Positions 22,699 through 34,380 are shown, numbered from the stretch's first letter. The stretch: DNA of 64,000 nt from Dryomyza anilis (GCA_951804985.1 OX638136.1:1054001-1118000), one strand, 5' to 3'. Made by a program: numbers and translations. The notes: generated from the letters alone by a model not told the origin.

Positions 22699-23271
22699 GT
22701 TGGGTGCAATAAGGGCGTAAGGCATCATTACGCCCTTTTTGCAATATTCACACCAAATGATCCCAGCAGTGCCTTTAACCATTCTGTGAAATCGCAGATC
22801 GATTGCATGAAGTTTTTTGTCGTCTTATGAAATAAGGACGTTATCTCCATACAAAAAATATAATTTTTTTACAGAGTCAGTTTTCAACAGAGTCAATTTA
22901 GTTTTGAGCCATTTTGACCGTAAATCTATATCCATTCATATCAATAAGTATATGCAGTCTATGCACAATAATCTTTATTTTTTCATTTATGTAATGATTA
23001 TAGTTCTAAAACTCAATACGCCCAAATTTTATTACTCGTTTTATGCAATAAGGTCGTATAAATCATTTATTTAAATTAATTATTTTATATATTAATAGGA
23101 GCTCTAAAACAAATTTGAAAAGCGCATAATAAAGCTAAAAGTACAAATTTTAATGGAAAATTTGAATCAATAATATCGGTTCTTTCCTTTTTGAGATACG
23201 GACATTCAAAAACTTTAAACGCAAATATCTCAAAACTTACTTTTTCACATAACGCCCTTATTGCACCCAAC
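22699..23271. mobile_element. 573-bp element with 20-bp terminal inverted repeats
   Basis: The left end GTTGGGTGCAATAAGGGCGT is exactly repeated in reverse at the right end (ACGCCCTTATTGCACCCAAC, 23252-23271). The interior is AT-rich without a transposase. No convincing target duplication is visible, so the superfamily is unknown. Confidence 0.75.
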
Positions 23272-23502
23272 GCTTCAATTTTAGAAAAACGTTAACAACA
23301 TTTTATATATGGATACATTTTCAACAAATAAGAATATTAGTAGTTTGGTGTATAGTACATATTTTTCAGGTCAATGATGATATATATAAAATCGTCGAGG
23401 ATACTGCAAAACTGTGGAAATTACGTTTAATTTAGTCTTAAAATCCAGTTTTAAATTATATGTTGATCGAAAACATTAGATAAATGCTATTATAAGTTTT
23501 CA

Positions 23503-24139
23503 CCTGGGCTCCGATTTTGATGACCTAAAAGTACCTTAACTATTATAATTGCCCAAAAAAAGACAAAAAAATACCTTAAAATGGCCTTAATATTATTTAT
23601 ACAAAATCATAAATAACTGAGTTTTAACTAATACAGCTTATATACTGTCACAGTTGATTGTGGTAAAAAGTCTATTTTATGGAGGATGATGTAAGTTATC
23701 TACCCAATTAAAACCCTTGAGAGCGAAGAGTAAAATTTTGTCTGTATTGAACATAAATTATATACAAATGTATTTATTTTAAAGACATTTTTATTTATTT
23801 TTAATACAGTATTTTTTTCGTTCCAGCCATATCTTTTATTGTACTAAAAAATGAGCTATTCATAAATTTATTAACTTGCGATGCACTATTTTTAATTTCA
23901 ACTGAAAATAATAAAGACAGAAATAGTAGTAAAAATTAAGACCAAAGATTAAGATATCGCATTTTTATTTGAAATCTACTTCAGGATTGTTTAATAGGAA
24001 GAAAAATCTAGGAAATTCTACAAATAAAGACTTAAAGACCTAAAATTTGAAATAATTGAAAAAATTACGTAACGACAAAAAAACCAAAAAATGACAAATG
24101 CATTAAAAAATGACATGTCATCAAAATCGAAGTCCTGGT
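23503..24139. mobile_element. TIR element next to the Harbinger fragment
   Basis: CCTGGGCTCCGATTTTGATG at the left is inverted at the right (CATCAAAATCGAAGTCCTGG) with about three mismatches over 22 bp. The 637-bp interior has no open frame and contains short direct repeats of AAAAAATGACA. It abuts, and possibly truncates, the transposase fragment on its right. Confidence 0.55.
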
Positions 24140-24149
24140 TATCACATAC

Positions 24150-24685
24150 TTAACTATGGATGAAATAAGTGCAGAATTGATATTCACATTTGTAGCTTAT
24201 TGCAATGCTGCGTTGTGATTCACCAGTAGCTAGGTATATATCGAAGAATTATTTGTTTTAAATAATAATTTTAATAGTTTTGTACCATAAAAGCTTCGCA
24301 GAATTTGAGCTGTATATATATTTGTACTCAAATGGTGAAATGTACAACTTAAATGACAGATTATCAATATACTGTTTATTATTGAAGTTTCGAGGTTTGA
24401 ACCTGGGAAGCTTCGGTTGGTATAAGCAACATACCTTAATGTAATTGCTAACCGACAACCAGCACTGATGGGTTCACGCGTATTCCCCTGTTTTGTGATA
24501 AAGGGCGCCACAGCAGCAAGCAGTTCTGGATCCGACATTTTCAATTTTAGAAAGTGCGTTATATATAACCCGGCAGTTGGACGATTTTGATAAAAATCCC
24601 TAACCCAGAATCTTTTCCGTTTTTTAGGAACTTCTTCATCAGATGATGACATAATTCCCATTAAATCCATTTTCAAATGATCCAT
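24150..24685 (-). pseudogene. PIF/Harbinger transposase, N-terminal fragment
   Basis: From an ATG at 24685 the frame encodes an acidic start (MSSSDEEVPKKRKRFWVRDF), then TAGLYITHFLKLKMSDPELL and later ISAGCRLAITLRY, the region that precedes the catalytic core in Harbinger-type (HARBI1-like) transposases. The expected continuation YLATGESQRSIAISYKCEYQ is found about 220 bp further on (24235-24170). The two pieces are separated by an insert that begins after TTAAG/GTATGT and contains GGTTCAAACCTC, a box-B-like string. The gap may be an intron or a SINE insertion. The DDE catalytic part is absent. Confidence 0.6.
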
Positions 24686-24712
24686 AACTAAAATTATGTT
24701 TGTATTATCCAA

Positions 24713-25450
24713 ATGTAGATACTAATCGGTAAAAGTACATTTCACCCATAGAACTATTACTGCACTATACAGACCTTAGCAAATTCTAATAAAATTGCCT
24801 CGGTTTTGACAAATAATTAAATTAAAAAATGTGCTAAGACCCCTGGTGAATTGAGTACTAAGAAATTGGTGCATCTACTTAGAGATATAGTCCATAAAGT
24901 GCTACGATTGCCCGATTATACAAATTTGTAATCTTGAGCTAGCTTTGAATAGCTGTGCGACTGCAACATATTTCTTGCAATGGTAAAATATAATAAGCCA
25001 CGCAGACAACAGCAAATTTGCATTGACTAAATTCACCGACCGACCTATTTTTATTCCAATTATTTTCCTAAAACAATTTTTTTTTTATTAGCTTAGACTA
25101 GTAAAGCGCAATCAGCTGAATTATGAGTATTCCAGTTATCGGTTAAATTCATTTTAGCCTAGAAGGAAGTATACTTACCATACAAAACTCAACAAAATAA
25201 TTGAAACACCAAAAAAATTAATTAATTTAAAAGAGACATTTGAATCTTTCAAATAACGTTTTTTTTTTTAAATGTCATGGCTTATAGCAACAATTATATA
25301 TTTCTTTTACTCATTTATAGCAAATAATGTGGAGTGATTTCGCTGGGAAGATAGCGAAAGATAGCATGGAAACCATGCATTAAGCTCCAGGTTAATTATG
25401 ACTACAGTTATGAGTCAACCTGTTTCTTTGAATAGCTTATATTAATATAT
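24713..25450. other. No gene; 5' flank of the MULE-like element
   Basis: AT-rich sequence without a supported frame. I could not find matching terminal inverted repeats for the transposon that follows. Confidence 0.5.
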
Positions 25451-28220
25451 ATGTGTATTTTTTTTAAGGTGCTTGATGTCACTTTTAAAAATATTGAGGA
25501 AGCACAGCACATTTATTGCCCAAATAACGATTCAAAAGTAGGTAAAAACGATATTAAAACAAAAAATTCAACCAAAGTAGCAAAGAAGGAAAATTCTGAT
25601 CAATTAATAACTCAGACTAATAGTATTAATAACTCAACAATTTCCCATTCTTTAAATAATTGTACGTCTATTGGAACTGACGAGGAAAGTTTCAATATTG
25701 AAAAATTCCTTGAATATTGTACAAAAAATTTAAACAAAAAATAATTGAACCGAATTGTTATAATGCAACAATTGCAAACGTAACAAATCTCTTCAATGCA
25801 CGACATTTGATTGTTCTTTTATTATACCAAATTTAAAAGCAATACTTTCCGAAAGTCACGAAAAATATTCACAAAAACAGTATCTAGAGGATATTCTAAG
25901 AATAAAATATGAAACATTTAATAATGCCTGTGACTTAAATTTTAAGTCAACTAGAATTAATACAAATACATTTGTTTCATATGCATATTACAATGATCTT
26001 GCTTGCACTGCCTTTACGTTTACAGACGTGATGAATTGATTACTCATACAATTGGACGTAAAAATGATTTTCAACTTCGAGCAGTGCAAAGGTATGTCGA
26101 AAAAGCAAAAGTCGCAAATGAGTCTGCACTTATTTATCGGAAAAAGAAGATAAATCAGGCTTCAAAAATATTACGTAAAGTTGGAAAACAAGAAAATGTA
26201 AGACCGTTGTCGACTTGTCGAAATATAAGATCAGAAGCACTAGGCGAATTTGACTACGATAACGATCCTTTTCTTGACGCCTATGTTATGAGCAGAGGTC
26301 CATATAAGGAATATATTCAGTATATATCGCCTAATTTAACTGTGTATCTATACAGTTTTAAACAGATTAGTATTCTTCAAAAAAATAATAAATTTATTTT
26401 AAAAAATGTGATTTTACATTACAAATGGATGCAACAGGAAGTATTGTCACCAACATATACCAACATATGTTGATTAGAGAATATTTCTATATTCAATAGT
26501 TGCACATATGCCAGATGAAAAAATAACGATTTCTGTTGCTGATGCAATCATACAATGGCGATTTTTTGCATAAAATGAAATAATTCTGCGATAAGCATAA
26601 ACTAAATGGCCCATATGTAAACGCTTCATAACAGATGTGAGCTTTGCATTAATTGGTGCAATTATAAAGGAATGCAACAACATGAATTCTATTTTAGAAT
26701 ATTTAAATGCATCTGCTAAATGTTTAGAAACTTCATCAAAAAAAAAAACTAACATTTGTCATAGTACAATTTTGTACAAGCCATTACAGCAAAATAATGG
26801 TTAAAGATATGGATAGTAATGTGCCCAAAGAAAATAATAGCCTAAAAACTTTTTTGCGAGAAGCTTTGGGAGCTGCATTTAATTTGACTACTATTTCACA
26901 ATTAGAAAAGTGGTTTACGTATATTGCATATATTCTATTAAATAGAAAAAATTGCGAAGACGTACATAAAAACACAATTTTGTTACTAAATCTCATTAAA
27001 TCAAATGATGAATATGAATTGTGTGTAGGAGAGAGTGAATATAGATCCTCTCCAATAGAGAAAAATATCGAATCTATTGCAAAAGAAAGTCCATTCCGCA
27101 AAAGATTCAATAAAATATACATATCTATTATGCAAAAAACTGGCACATCAGATGTTATTAATGCAGAATTAAATAAATTGTATTGTCCAGTATTTTTGAA
27201 AATAATGTTAGAAAAGTATATGCATTTTTGCCAATGTGGACACACATACTTAATTTCTCAATAACGAAAAAATTGAAGCGACCGAGTAATGGAGCAGTAG
27301 AGTCTCATTTCAAAAATATGAAATTGTACGTATTAAAAATGAGCTCCGTCAAATTAGGAAGATACATACGTGCAAATGAAAAGTATTGATATAATTATTG
27401 ATAACAATAAACAAATGGCTCCAGGAACTGTTATTAAGGCAACAGTTAAACCGGAGCCCAACAAAATATTTATTGAAAATAAAAATAACAATATTATAAA
27501 TAATACTAATATTATTAAGGCAACTATTAAAACGGAGGCCAATAAAATTATGATTGAAAACCAAAATAATATTATTAATACTAATATTATTATGGCAAAT
27601 CGGAGACCAACAAAATAGCTATTGAAAATAATAATATTATAAATAATACTAATATTATAAAGCCAACTGTTAAAACAGAGCCCAATAAAATGATTGTTGA
27701 AAATAAAACTACTAATATTATTAATAAAAAAAATAATGGAAGTATTAATTCTAACTATTTTGGAGAAAATTCCAAAAAAGAAATGTGTCAATTTACGGAG
27801 TCTTGAAAAAGAAAAAGTAAAGTTGAAAAAATAAAACACGGATTTTTCAAAAGATTTTATGAGCATTCAAAAATCTCAAAAAATGATGAATACTAATATA
27901 GATAGCGTTAGTAATATAAGAACTGAACGTTAATTCAAATCTAACAAATTGCAAAAGAAAAATACTCCCTATTTTAATATACCTATAACGGTATTGATTA
28001 ACATTACTGAATAATGTTTCTTGTATCGGTTCAATTCGTTATATAAACACTTTTATGGAAAATTATTCGTTTGGATTGCTACTTAAACAATAAAGACATT
28101 AAAAGTATATATCCAGGAGAATTACTAATTGTATTGTTGATGTGGCCATGCATCTGTTGGTGAAAAACACAATGTCTTCCAACACAAATTGAAGACTATT
28201 GCTTTAATAATGTCTTATGA
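25451..28220 (+). pseudogene. MULE-like DDE transposase, frameshifted
   Basis: Protein-like segments follow one another in all three plus frames. They are: an N-terminal linker (25451-25744); a Cys cluster CNNCKRNKSLQCTTFDC in 25764-26040; a basic segment (26003-26320) with FQLRAVQRYVEKAKVANESA; DATGS near 26430 (candidate first catalytic Asp); ITDVSFALIGAIIKECNNM near 26630 (second Asp); ICHSTILYKP near 26755, placed like the C-x2-H/C-x-H motif of MULE transposases; a helical block (26797-27240); and GAVESHFKN near 27300 (candidate catalytic Glu). Order and spacing suit the MULE (Mutator-like) superfamily. At least five frameshifts or stops make it inactive. An Asn-rich repeat linker and a Ulp1-like segment follow. 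Superfamily assignment is by motif only. Confidence 0.55.
27370..27790 (+). repeat. Tandem-repeat linker in the MULE-like ORF
   Basis: Four diverged units of about 75-85 bp encode variants of NTNIIKATVKTEPNKIMIEN. The third is frameshifted. AAT-rich expansion explains the mirror-image hydrophobic frame on the other strand, which is not a gene. The linker separates the DDE part from the Ulp1-like part. Confidence 0.7.
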
Positions 28221-28415
28221 TTGGAAGAAGCGTTTAGATGTAGACCTGACAAATTAGTAATACCACAATTATATTGTAAACACTTCTATGTTATTATACT
28301 TAATTTTATTGAAAAGAAAATATCTTGCTTAGATCCACTTAATAATCCAAATAGTATAAAAAAAGTTATATTATATTACAAAGAAAAAATACAAACATGT
28401 ATTAAAGAAGAATAG
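28221..28415 (+). pseudogene. Ulp1/C48-like cysteine protease segment
   Basis: The 64-codon frame contains HFYVIILNFIEKKISCLDPL, which matches the region around the catalytic His and Asp of C48 (Ulp1-like) peptidases, where a HF-hydrophobic strand is followed by a DP motif. The catalytic Cys should lie about 60-100 residues further on. Only a stop and AT-rich DNA follow. Upstream (27990-28220) WP-containing pieces in other frames suggest more of the domain, decayed. C48-like domains are known companions of some MULE transposons, so the neighbour supports the transposase call. Confidence is limited by the short match. Confidence 0.45.
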
Positions 28416-29199
28416 ACAGAAATAAAATTTGAACATGACATACAAAAATATGGTTATAATTGCGAAATTTTTATAATTCAATATATTGTAGTGTACAAAT
28501 CTAGAGCTTCGAAAATCTATTAAGTAGAACACATTTGGTAGTGTACAAAATCTACAGATTGAAAACTCTAGTATAACACATAATAAAGAATGCAATATAT
28601 TAAGGGATTTAGAAAGTGTAGGGATTGAAAACCTGGTATAAAACCTCTATTAAACAAAATCCAGAGATAGAAAACTCTAGTACAACACTTGATGTATTTT
28701 AATTCGTTATTTTGTCAAACGGTTTTGCATTATTATTTTTTTTAATAATAATAGTTTGAGACTGAAAAATTTAGCAGAATACATGATAAAGTAAAACATA
28801 TAATGTGAAATGTTTACAAAATCTAAGCATTGAAAAAATCTAGTATAACGCATGATGTATTTTAAATCGTTATTTTATGAAACGTTAAGAGATTCGATAA
28901 TATAGAATATGTTATATGCGAGTACTCTTAAAATTAAGTGACAAGTAGGACCAGAGATTTACCAGAGTAACGGTTTTGCATTATTATTATTATTATTATT
29001 TTTAATAAGAGTTTGGCAAAACAGCTCTGAAGGACCTAGGCTAAGTTCTATCGCTTATATTATTTTTAAATTTATGCACTCAGAAAACAGTTTCCTCATA
29101 ATATGAAAATTTTCTCATGAAATAGCGTTAGTAACATTACCTTATAAAAAGTAAAGTTTCCTTATATGAAGGAAAATCTTTTCTTATAATAAAACCAGT
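28416..29199. repeat. Imperfect subterminal repeats, no gene
   Basis: Variants of GATTGAAAACTCTAGTATAACACA recur near 28495, 28557, 28630, 28665 and 28825. A longer pair containing CGGTTTTGCATTATTATT occurs near 28719 and 28970. They may be the 3' subterminal region of the MULE-like element. The last 200 bases are plain AT-rich DNA. Confidence 0.55.
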
Positions 29200-29867
29200 C
29201 TGGAAGGTTAGATTACATGTGAAATTTTAAATTTGGTGTTATTATGATAGTTAGAATTATCAAAATTATAGTCGGTATAAGTCGACTATAAATACCCTAC
29301 ACATATGTGTGGTTAACATTAAAAGTGGTATAATGATCACCAAGGTATACGAATCCTGAAAATAATTACAAACTTTCAATCGCTGAAAAATTTCCATTCA
29401 TTTTATACCCATATTTACAAATGGGTAGGTGTACCGAATTTCGATATTTTTTTTTTTGGAACCACAAGTCGTATCGGCTGAAAACATTATTTTGCATGTA
29501 TTTGAGCATGATATCAATATATATTTGACCAAAAAAGTTTATCTAAGCAAGTATACAGTAAAATTGATCTGTAGATGTAAGTTTAATATGAGGTATTTGA
29601 ATATAAATGGTCAGATCACAGGTCACAATGGACCGATCTTCGCACATACAGCGTAGGTATATAAGTAATCTAAATTATGAGTTTCATTTATCTAACTTTT
29701 CAATTATTTAAGTAGTAGCGATTTCAACAGACAGACGGACATCGACTCAGGAGATCATGCTGGTCAAGAATATATATACTATTCCATACCGGAGATGCTT
29801 TCTTCTGGGTGTTACAAACGGCGTACCAAACTGAATATACCCTTTCACTCTTAGTGTAGGGTATAAA
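29200..29867 (+). mobile_element. DINE-1 / mini-me-like element (copy 3)
   Basis: This is collinear with 5203-5907 from TGGAAGGTTAGATTACAT to the terminal CCCTTTCACTCTTAGTGTAG hairpin. Here the GACAGACGGACATCG tract is shorter (about three GACG/GACA units against ten in copy 1), which shows that the GTCY repeat length varies between copies. The TATAGTCGGTATAAGTCGAC stem is imperfect. Confidence 0.75.
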
Positions 29868-31273
29868 AAATTGAACTTGGTGCTATTTCAAGTAAATTTT
29901 CCTTAGGCCTACGGGGAAACCGAACACCAAACAATAAATCTGAAACGCGCCCTTTTGGTTACCCCTTGGGTGGTGAGGAAAAGCAATAATTTTAAGCATA
30001 CTTTTCATTTCTTTTGAGACTAGTTTATATATAACTTTTAATGGTACGGAAATTGATGTTATGGCTCATGTATTAATTATTTCTTCATATTAAGTCAACA
30101 GTTTTCTAATTAATTTGATAGTATTCCAAAATTCAGTATCATTAATTTAAATATTTCAATATTAATATTTTTAATAGTATACAAACAATTGTTTAATGGT
30201 TCCCTCCTAAAATAAACGAGTCAGAAATTACATAAATAGGACGAAAAAAAACATTTTAGTTATGCCATTGTGCGTGTTTGCTCAAAATGGTCGTATGTAT
30301 TTTTTGTTATAATCCACATTATTTTTTGCGTCATTGATAAAGACTCAATGTATTTAATGTAAATTTATGATATTTAACATTTTATATTTATTGCAGAAAA
30401 TAAATAATACCACAAACTTAAATTGAGGCAACGGACTGAAAAATAAATGCACACCGAATAAAATACTGCATTAATAATAACTAAACAATAAAATCAGCTT
30501 AATATTAAATATTTACAATTGCTGACAAAATGCAATTTTTTTAAGATTCACTCTAAAAAGTGAAATTTTGCAAATAGAACAATAACAAAAAATGCATTAA
30601 ATAAATTTAAAAATCAAAACAATTTTTATAAGAATGGCACATATCCATTAACTATTTTGAGTCAACTTTAAAATTAAAATATATCCTATCATTCCTTACA
30701 GTCCCTACTGAATCTGAAAAAAATGTCATGACAATCGGATCATTCGTTTAGACGAGGAAGCGGAACAACCAAAGGGACAAACCAACTAATAGATTTATTA
30801 TATGTATATAAATGCTATTACATGATAGAAAAAAAAATCCCAACTAATTATCACCCAAATATAATGATATTATGTATGCCATATTTATATAAAATGTGTC
30901 CCCTTTTTGTAGAGCGTTTTATTAAAGATTTTTTCTATTAAAGCATATCTATATACAAGCAGAACAAAACATCAAAACACCATGACAAAACAAATACAAG
31001 AATGTCGCTAGAAAATGTTAAATGAATTGATAAATAATTTTGTAAATTAAAATATAATTAAATTAAAAATAAAACAACTACGTAACACATAATAAAATAT
31101 TTTTATTTTTTGTTTAAATTTTTTTTTAGTTTAATATAAAATTGAGTTACAGTACAAGCTGTTTGAGTTTAAATGTATGTATAAATTATTGAGCGCAAAT
31201 ACATTTCGTATTGTTAGTAATATTAATAAAGCAAAACAAAACAGATAAATTAACATAGGCAAATTGTTTAAAC
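29868..31273. other. No gene seen
   Basis: About 1.4 kb of strongly AT-rich DNA with many short homopolymers. No frame, tandem array or inverted ends could be supported. Confidence 0.6.
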
Positions 31274-31281
31274 TAAGAGAA

Positions 31282-31589
31282 AGCCGCGGTAGCTCAGTGG
31301 TTAGTGCGTTGGACTGCGAGCCGAAAGGTCCCCGGTTCAAGCCTGGACTTTGGCTAACAACATCTTTTCATAGAAACATTTTTCTATACCGCGCTACCTC
31401 TCGTCAGTAAATGGCAAACCTACGAGAGTAAAACCATTGCTTATGAAAAGCTCTCACCCGCCGTACGGATTCGAAAATAAACTGTAGGTCCCTCCACTTT
31501 GAGTACAAATATAACACGCACAGCTCAAAATGGTGAGAGAGCTCTGCTCAAGTTCTATACAGGACTGTACCGCCAAACTATTATTATTA
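31282..31589 (+). mobile_element. tRNA-derived SINE, copy 1
   Basis: The head reads AGCCGCGGTAGCTCAGTGG (box A) and GGTTCAAGCCTGG (box B). The anticodon-arm-like TTGG...CCGA stem is partly preserved. A 240-bp body with CTCTCACCCGCCGTACGG follows, ending in a short ATT/TTA repeat. TAAGAGAA occurs directly on both sides (31274-31281 and 31590-31597), a plausible target duplication. A second full copy at 48435-48752 matches over its entire length and defines the same ends. The element is transcribed by pol III in principle and depends on a LINE for movement. Confidence 0.85.
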
Positions 31590-31599
31590 TAAGAGAAGC

Positions 31600-32351
31600 A
31601 AAAAAAAAAAAAGAAATAATTACAGCCACAGACTCACTCACATTATTCAGCAAATTGTTTAAATACACCGAATGAAACTGCAACTGCCCAATGTGTCCGT
31701 TGAGCTCGAGTGTGTTGTTTCGCTGATCAAGACTCAATTTCACTTTGAATCGCATCTCTGGCAAGTGTTCATCATCAGATGGAGCTCCGTCGGTTTTGGC
31801 TGCTTCATCGCGTAAGAAAGACAACTGACTGAACTGCTTTCAGCTATACCGAAGAAAACTCCAGAAGCCCAATGCGTCCGTTGAGTACAAGTGTGTTGGT
31901 TCGCGGATAAATACGCAATCCCACCTCCTTGATCGTCTTGTCGTTCACAATGATCTCTGCAATGTGATAATACGATTATTATTGCTAAATAATTGCACAC
32001 CATTGTCTGCAATATGATGGAGTTTTGCAATTCAGGCCGATCGACATTCCACTGAACGAGCACCGATTCCAACCCCCTGCTGTACATGCTGATTCTTATT
32101 GCAGTGAAACTGAATATATGTGATCCATAAATTGATACCAATGAAAGATGCGACCTTTTCCAATACCCGTCGCTACCCTTTTCCCCAACAAGATGTAGCG
32201 CACCACATGATGTGTATTACTGGAAACTAAATAAAAATAATCAATTAAAAAACAAAATACTTACCAAAAGCGTTTTTTAAAGATCCAAAGATATCATTTT
32301 TCCAGATGATTAAAGTTATTGGTGACCACAGCGACCGAAGGCTACTTTTGT
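31600..32351 (-). pseudogene. Duplicated fragment of an unknown multi-exon gene (copy A)
   Basis: On the minus strand an exon at 32351-32265 has an acceptor (TTATTTTGTAG) and donor (TTTTG/GTAAGT) and reads SSLRSLWSPITLIIWKNDIF. A following exon from 32226 joins in phase and reads VVRYILLGKRVATGIGKGRI, ending at the TAA at 32098-32096. The intron would be only 38 nt. Farther on, two related segments occur: IKEVGLRIYPRTNTLVLNGR (near 31920) and RFKVKLSLDQRNNTLELNGH (near 31725), each followed by a LEF/LQF-type strand. They look like an internal duplication. I cannot name the protein. A second genomic copy lies at 52255-52860. Confidence 0.45.
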
Positions 32352-32875
32352 CTACAAAATAAATCAAAATGGTTGTAAAAATAGTGTTGCTATTTCTTAA
32401 TATTTTAGGAATTTGTACAATATACTACTTTTTTTTAATATGTACGTATCGTCAATCCAGAATTGATTTGTCCCAATAGGCAAATAAATTGTACATTATT
32501 TATTATTAAAATATACACGATAACTATTTAAAGTAAAATAATTTTCACGTGACAAATAGACTGGAAATGAATAAATTCAATGAATAAATATCACATTTAA
32601 CAAAAAACTACTACATAACATGATCTAAAAATAATTTATTCGCAATACAAAATGTTTTAAAATAAAAAAAAAAATATTATAAAAATACATTAATAGATTA
32701 CTAATAGTACTTAATTTTGGAATTGTAATAATAAAGTTAAAAAAATAACAAATACATCATTAGAGATTTGTTATAGTAGGAAATTGTAGAATAATTTGGA
32801 AAAAATATATTATTTTAAATTTTATTTTGATCAATTTGATTTCAAATTGTTTTTGTATACATTTAATATTAATAT
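31735..32875. repeat. Direct duplicate of 52255-53343 (copy A)
   Basis: The sequence is collinear and highly similar to 52255-53343, from the TTGAATCGCATCTCT stretch to TTTAATATTAATATT. Similarity stops exactly where the LTR element starts at 32876. Several 1-12-bp indels distinguish the copies. Confidence 0.85.
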
Positions 32876-33420
32876 TGTTACGAAAATTAAGTCTACGGAA
32901 AACTTTTCTACGAGTTCGTATCGCTGGATTGTGTACAAAATAAAAACGCACTTATATTTGGTTTTAACTAGTATTATTTCAACTAGTATTAATTAACTTT
33001 ATTAATTTAAATAACAACTTAAAGAATAATCACTTATATCAACTGCTGAATTACTACAATTTGTCTTTACAATGTTCACTCACGAGACGCACTAGTTCAC
33101 TATTAAATCACAACTGAAGTACAGTGCCTCAGATGCGCGGCCTTATATACTGCAGGCATGAGTTCGACACGTTTCGACACGCTTCGACTTGTTTCGAGAA
33201 CCTTCTACTCGTTTCGTGAATGACGCATGCTATTGGCATCTCCTTCGCACTCATGTGTTTTAATGTGCTGATCTTCCATCTCTTTCTCGCACATTGCACA
33301 GTGCGCTGAATGATCTTCCGTATCTTTCTAACACATTGGTTAGTGCGCTGAATTGTCTTGCGTCTCATTTATTATTGTTGATTGCTTGCACAGTGGAGCA
33401 AATTACCTCTTTTAGTAACA
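32876..33420 (-). mobile_element. Ty3-type element 1: 3' LTR
   Basis: The 545-bp LTR begins TGTTACGAAAAT and ends TTTTAGTAACA, so TGTTAC/GTAACA form the short terminal inverted repeat. A second copy lies at 38799-39190. A purine-rich tract on the minus strand (TTTAGGTGGAGGGCAG, 33421-33436) touches it. This is the expected polypurine tract and shows that the element reads on the minus strand. The sequence left of it is the gene-duplicate segment that it interrupts. Confidence 0.88.
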
Positions 33421-33436
33421 CTGCCCTCCACCTAAA

Positions 33437-34380
33437 TCAGATGTTAATCCTCTCTCTCTCTATACGGCGCCAACCTTTCTAAATGTACCACTTTCATTTT
33501 TCGTCTAACGCCTGCAGTACTCTGAATCCGATACACGACATCGTTAATTCTTTTAATTATCTTGTATGGTCCTTCCCAGTGTGTTTGTAGCTTAGGGGAT
33601 AAGCCTTCCTTTGTGGGTTATAGAGCAAAACAAGTTGTCCTTCCGTAAATCCCTCTGAATTTGTGCGCAAGTCGTATCTGGCCTTCATCTTATCACTCGC
33701 AAATTGTGTACGCTGTCTTACAAACTGATGCACATCGTTCATATCTTCACTTTTTCTGAAAACATAATTGTGTACAGGAATTCCAGCTTAAGGACTCGCA
33801 CCAAACTTTAAATCCGCAGGTAATCTTAAGTCTGTTCCAAAAACAATTTTAGATGGTGAAGCTGCTGTGGTATCATGAACCGCCGTTCGATAAGCCATGA
33901 GGAATAGTGGTATGTGTGTATCCCAATCTTTTTGATTTGTATCAACCACTTTTCTGAAATACTCTTCCAAGTCCGATTGAATCTCTCCACCGTCGTCTGA
34001 TTGCGGGGGCAAAGGCGTTGTTCGTGTTTTGTGTATGTTGAGGACTTTGCATACTTCTTTAAATACAGCAGACTCAAAATTTCTTCCTTGATCTGAATGC
34101 AATTCCAACGGTACTCCAAAACGGCTTACCCAGTTGTTAACTAATGCATCCGCAACTGTTGTGGCTTCTTGATTCGGCATGGGATACACTTTACACTGTG
34201 CCCAGTAAGCTTTAGTTATGGCACTGTCAGCAGCTATATCTTCCCATGATGGTTTTTTTTTGCTATTTCTTGAACATCATGATTTTTGTGAGGTCGGGAT
34301 CACTCTTTTGATCAATTTGAATTTGTTCTGGAGTCCATTTTTCATCGGCCATGACATTTAACGAACGAATGTGAATTATG
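33437..34380 (-). pseudogene. Ty3-type element 1: integrase remnant and pol linker
   Basis: Minus-strand frames from 34189 hold an integrase core (FGVPLELHSDQGRNFES, which contains the second catalytic Asp, then a damaged Glu-bearing block, then LFLMAYRTAVHDTTAASPSK) and, from 33742, the C-terminal QFVRQRTQFASDKMKARYDL. At about 34355-34270 another piece (EKWTPEQIQIDQKSDPDLTK) is typical of the link between RNase H and integrase. Protease, reverse transcriptase and RNase H are missing. Compared with 39474-39941, a deletion and frameshift destroy the block that carries the catalytic Glu. Confidence 0.8.

Noticed and set aside
26474..27245. Two minus-strand frames opposite the MULE-like segments
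   Set aside because: The plus strand carries the ordered DDE-type motifs, and the minus frames have no recognisable features.
27349..27866. 170-codon hydrophobic minus-strand frame resembling a membrane protein
   Set aside because: It is the mirror of the Asn-rich repeat linker on the plus strand (AAT read as ATT).
31282..31354. Possible functional tRNA gene
   Set aside because: Box A and box B are good, but the acceptor stem does not close, the anticodon arm is degenerate, and a second full copy with a target duplication shows it is a SINE head.
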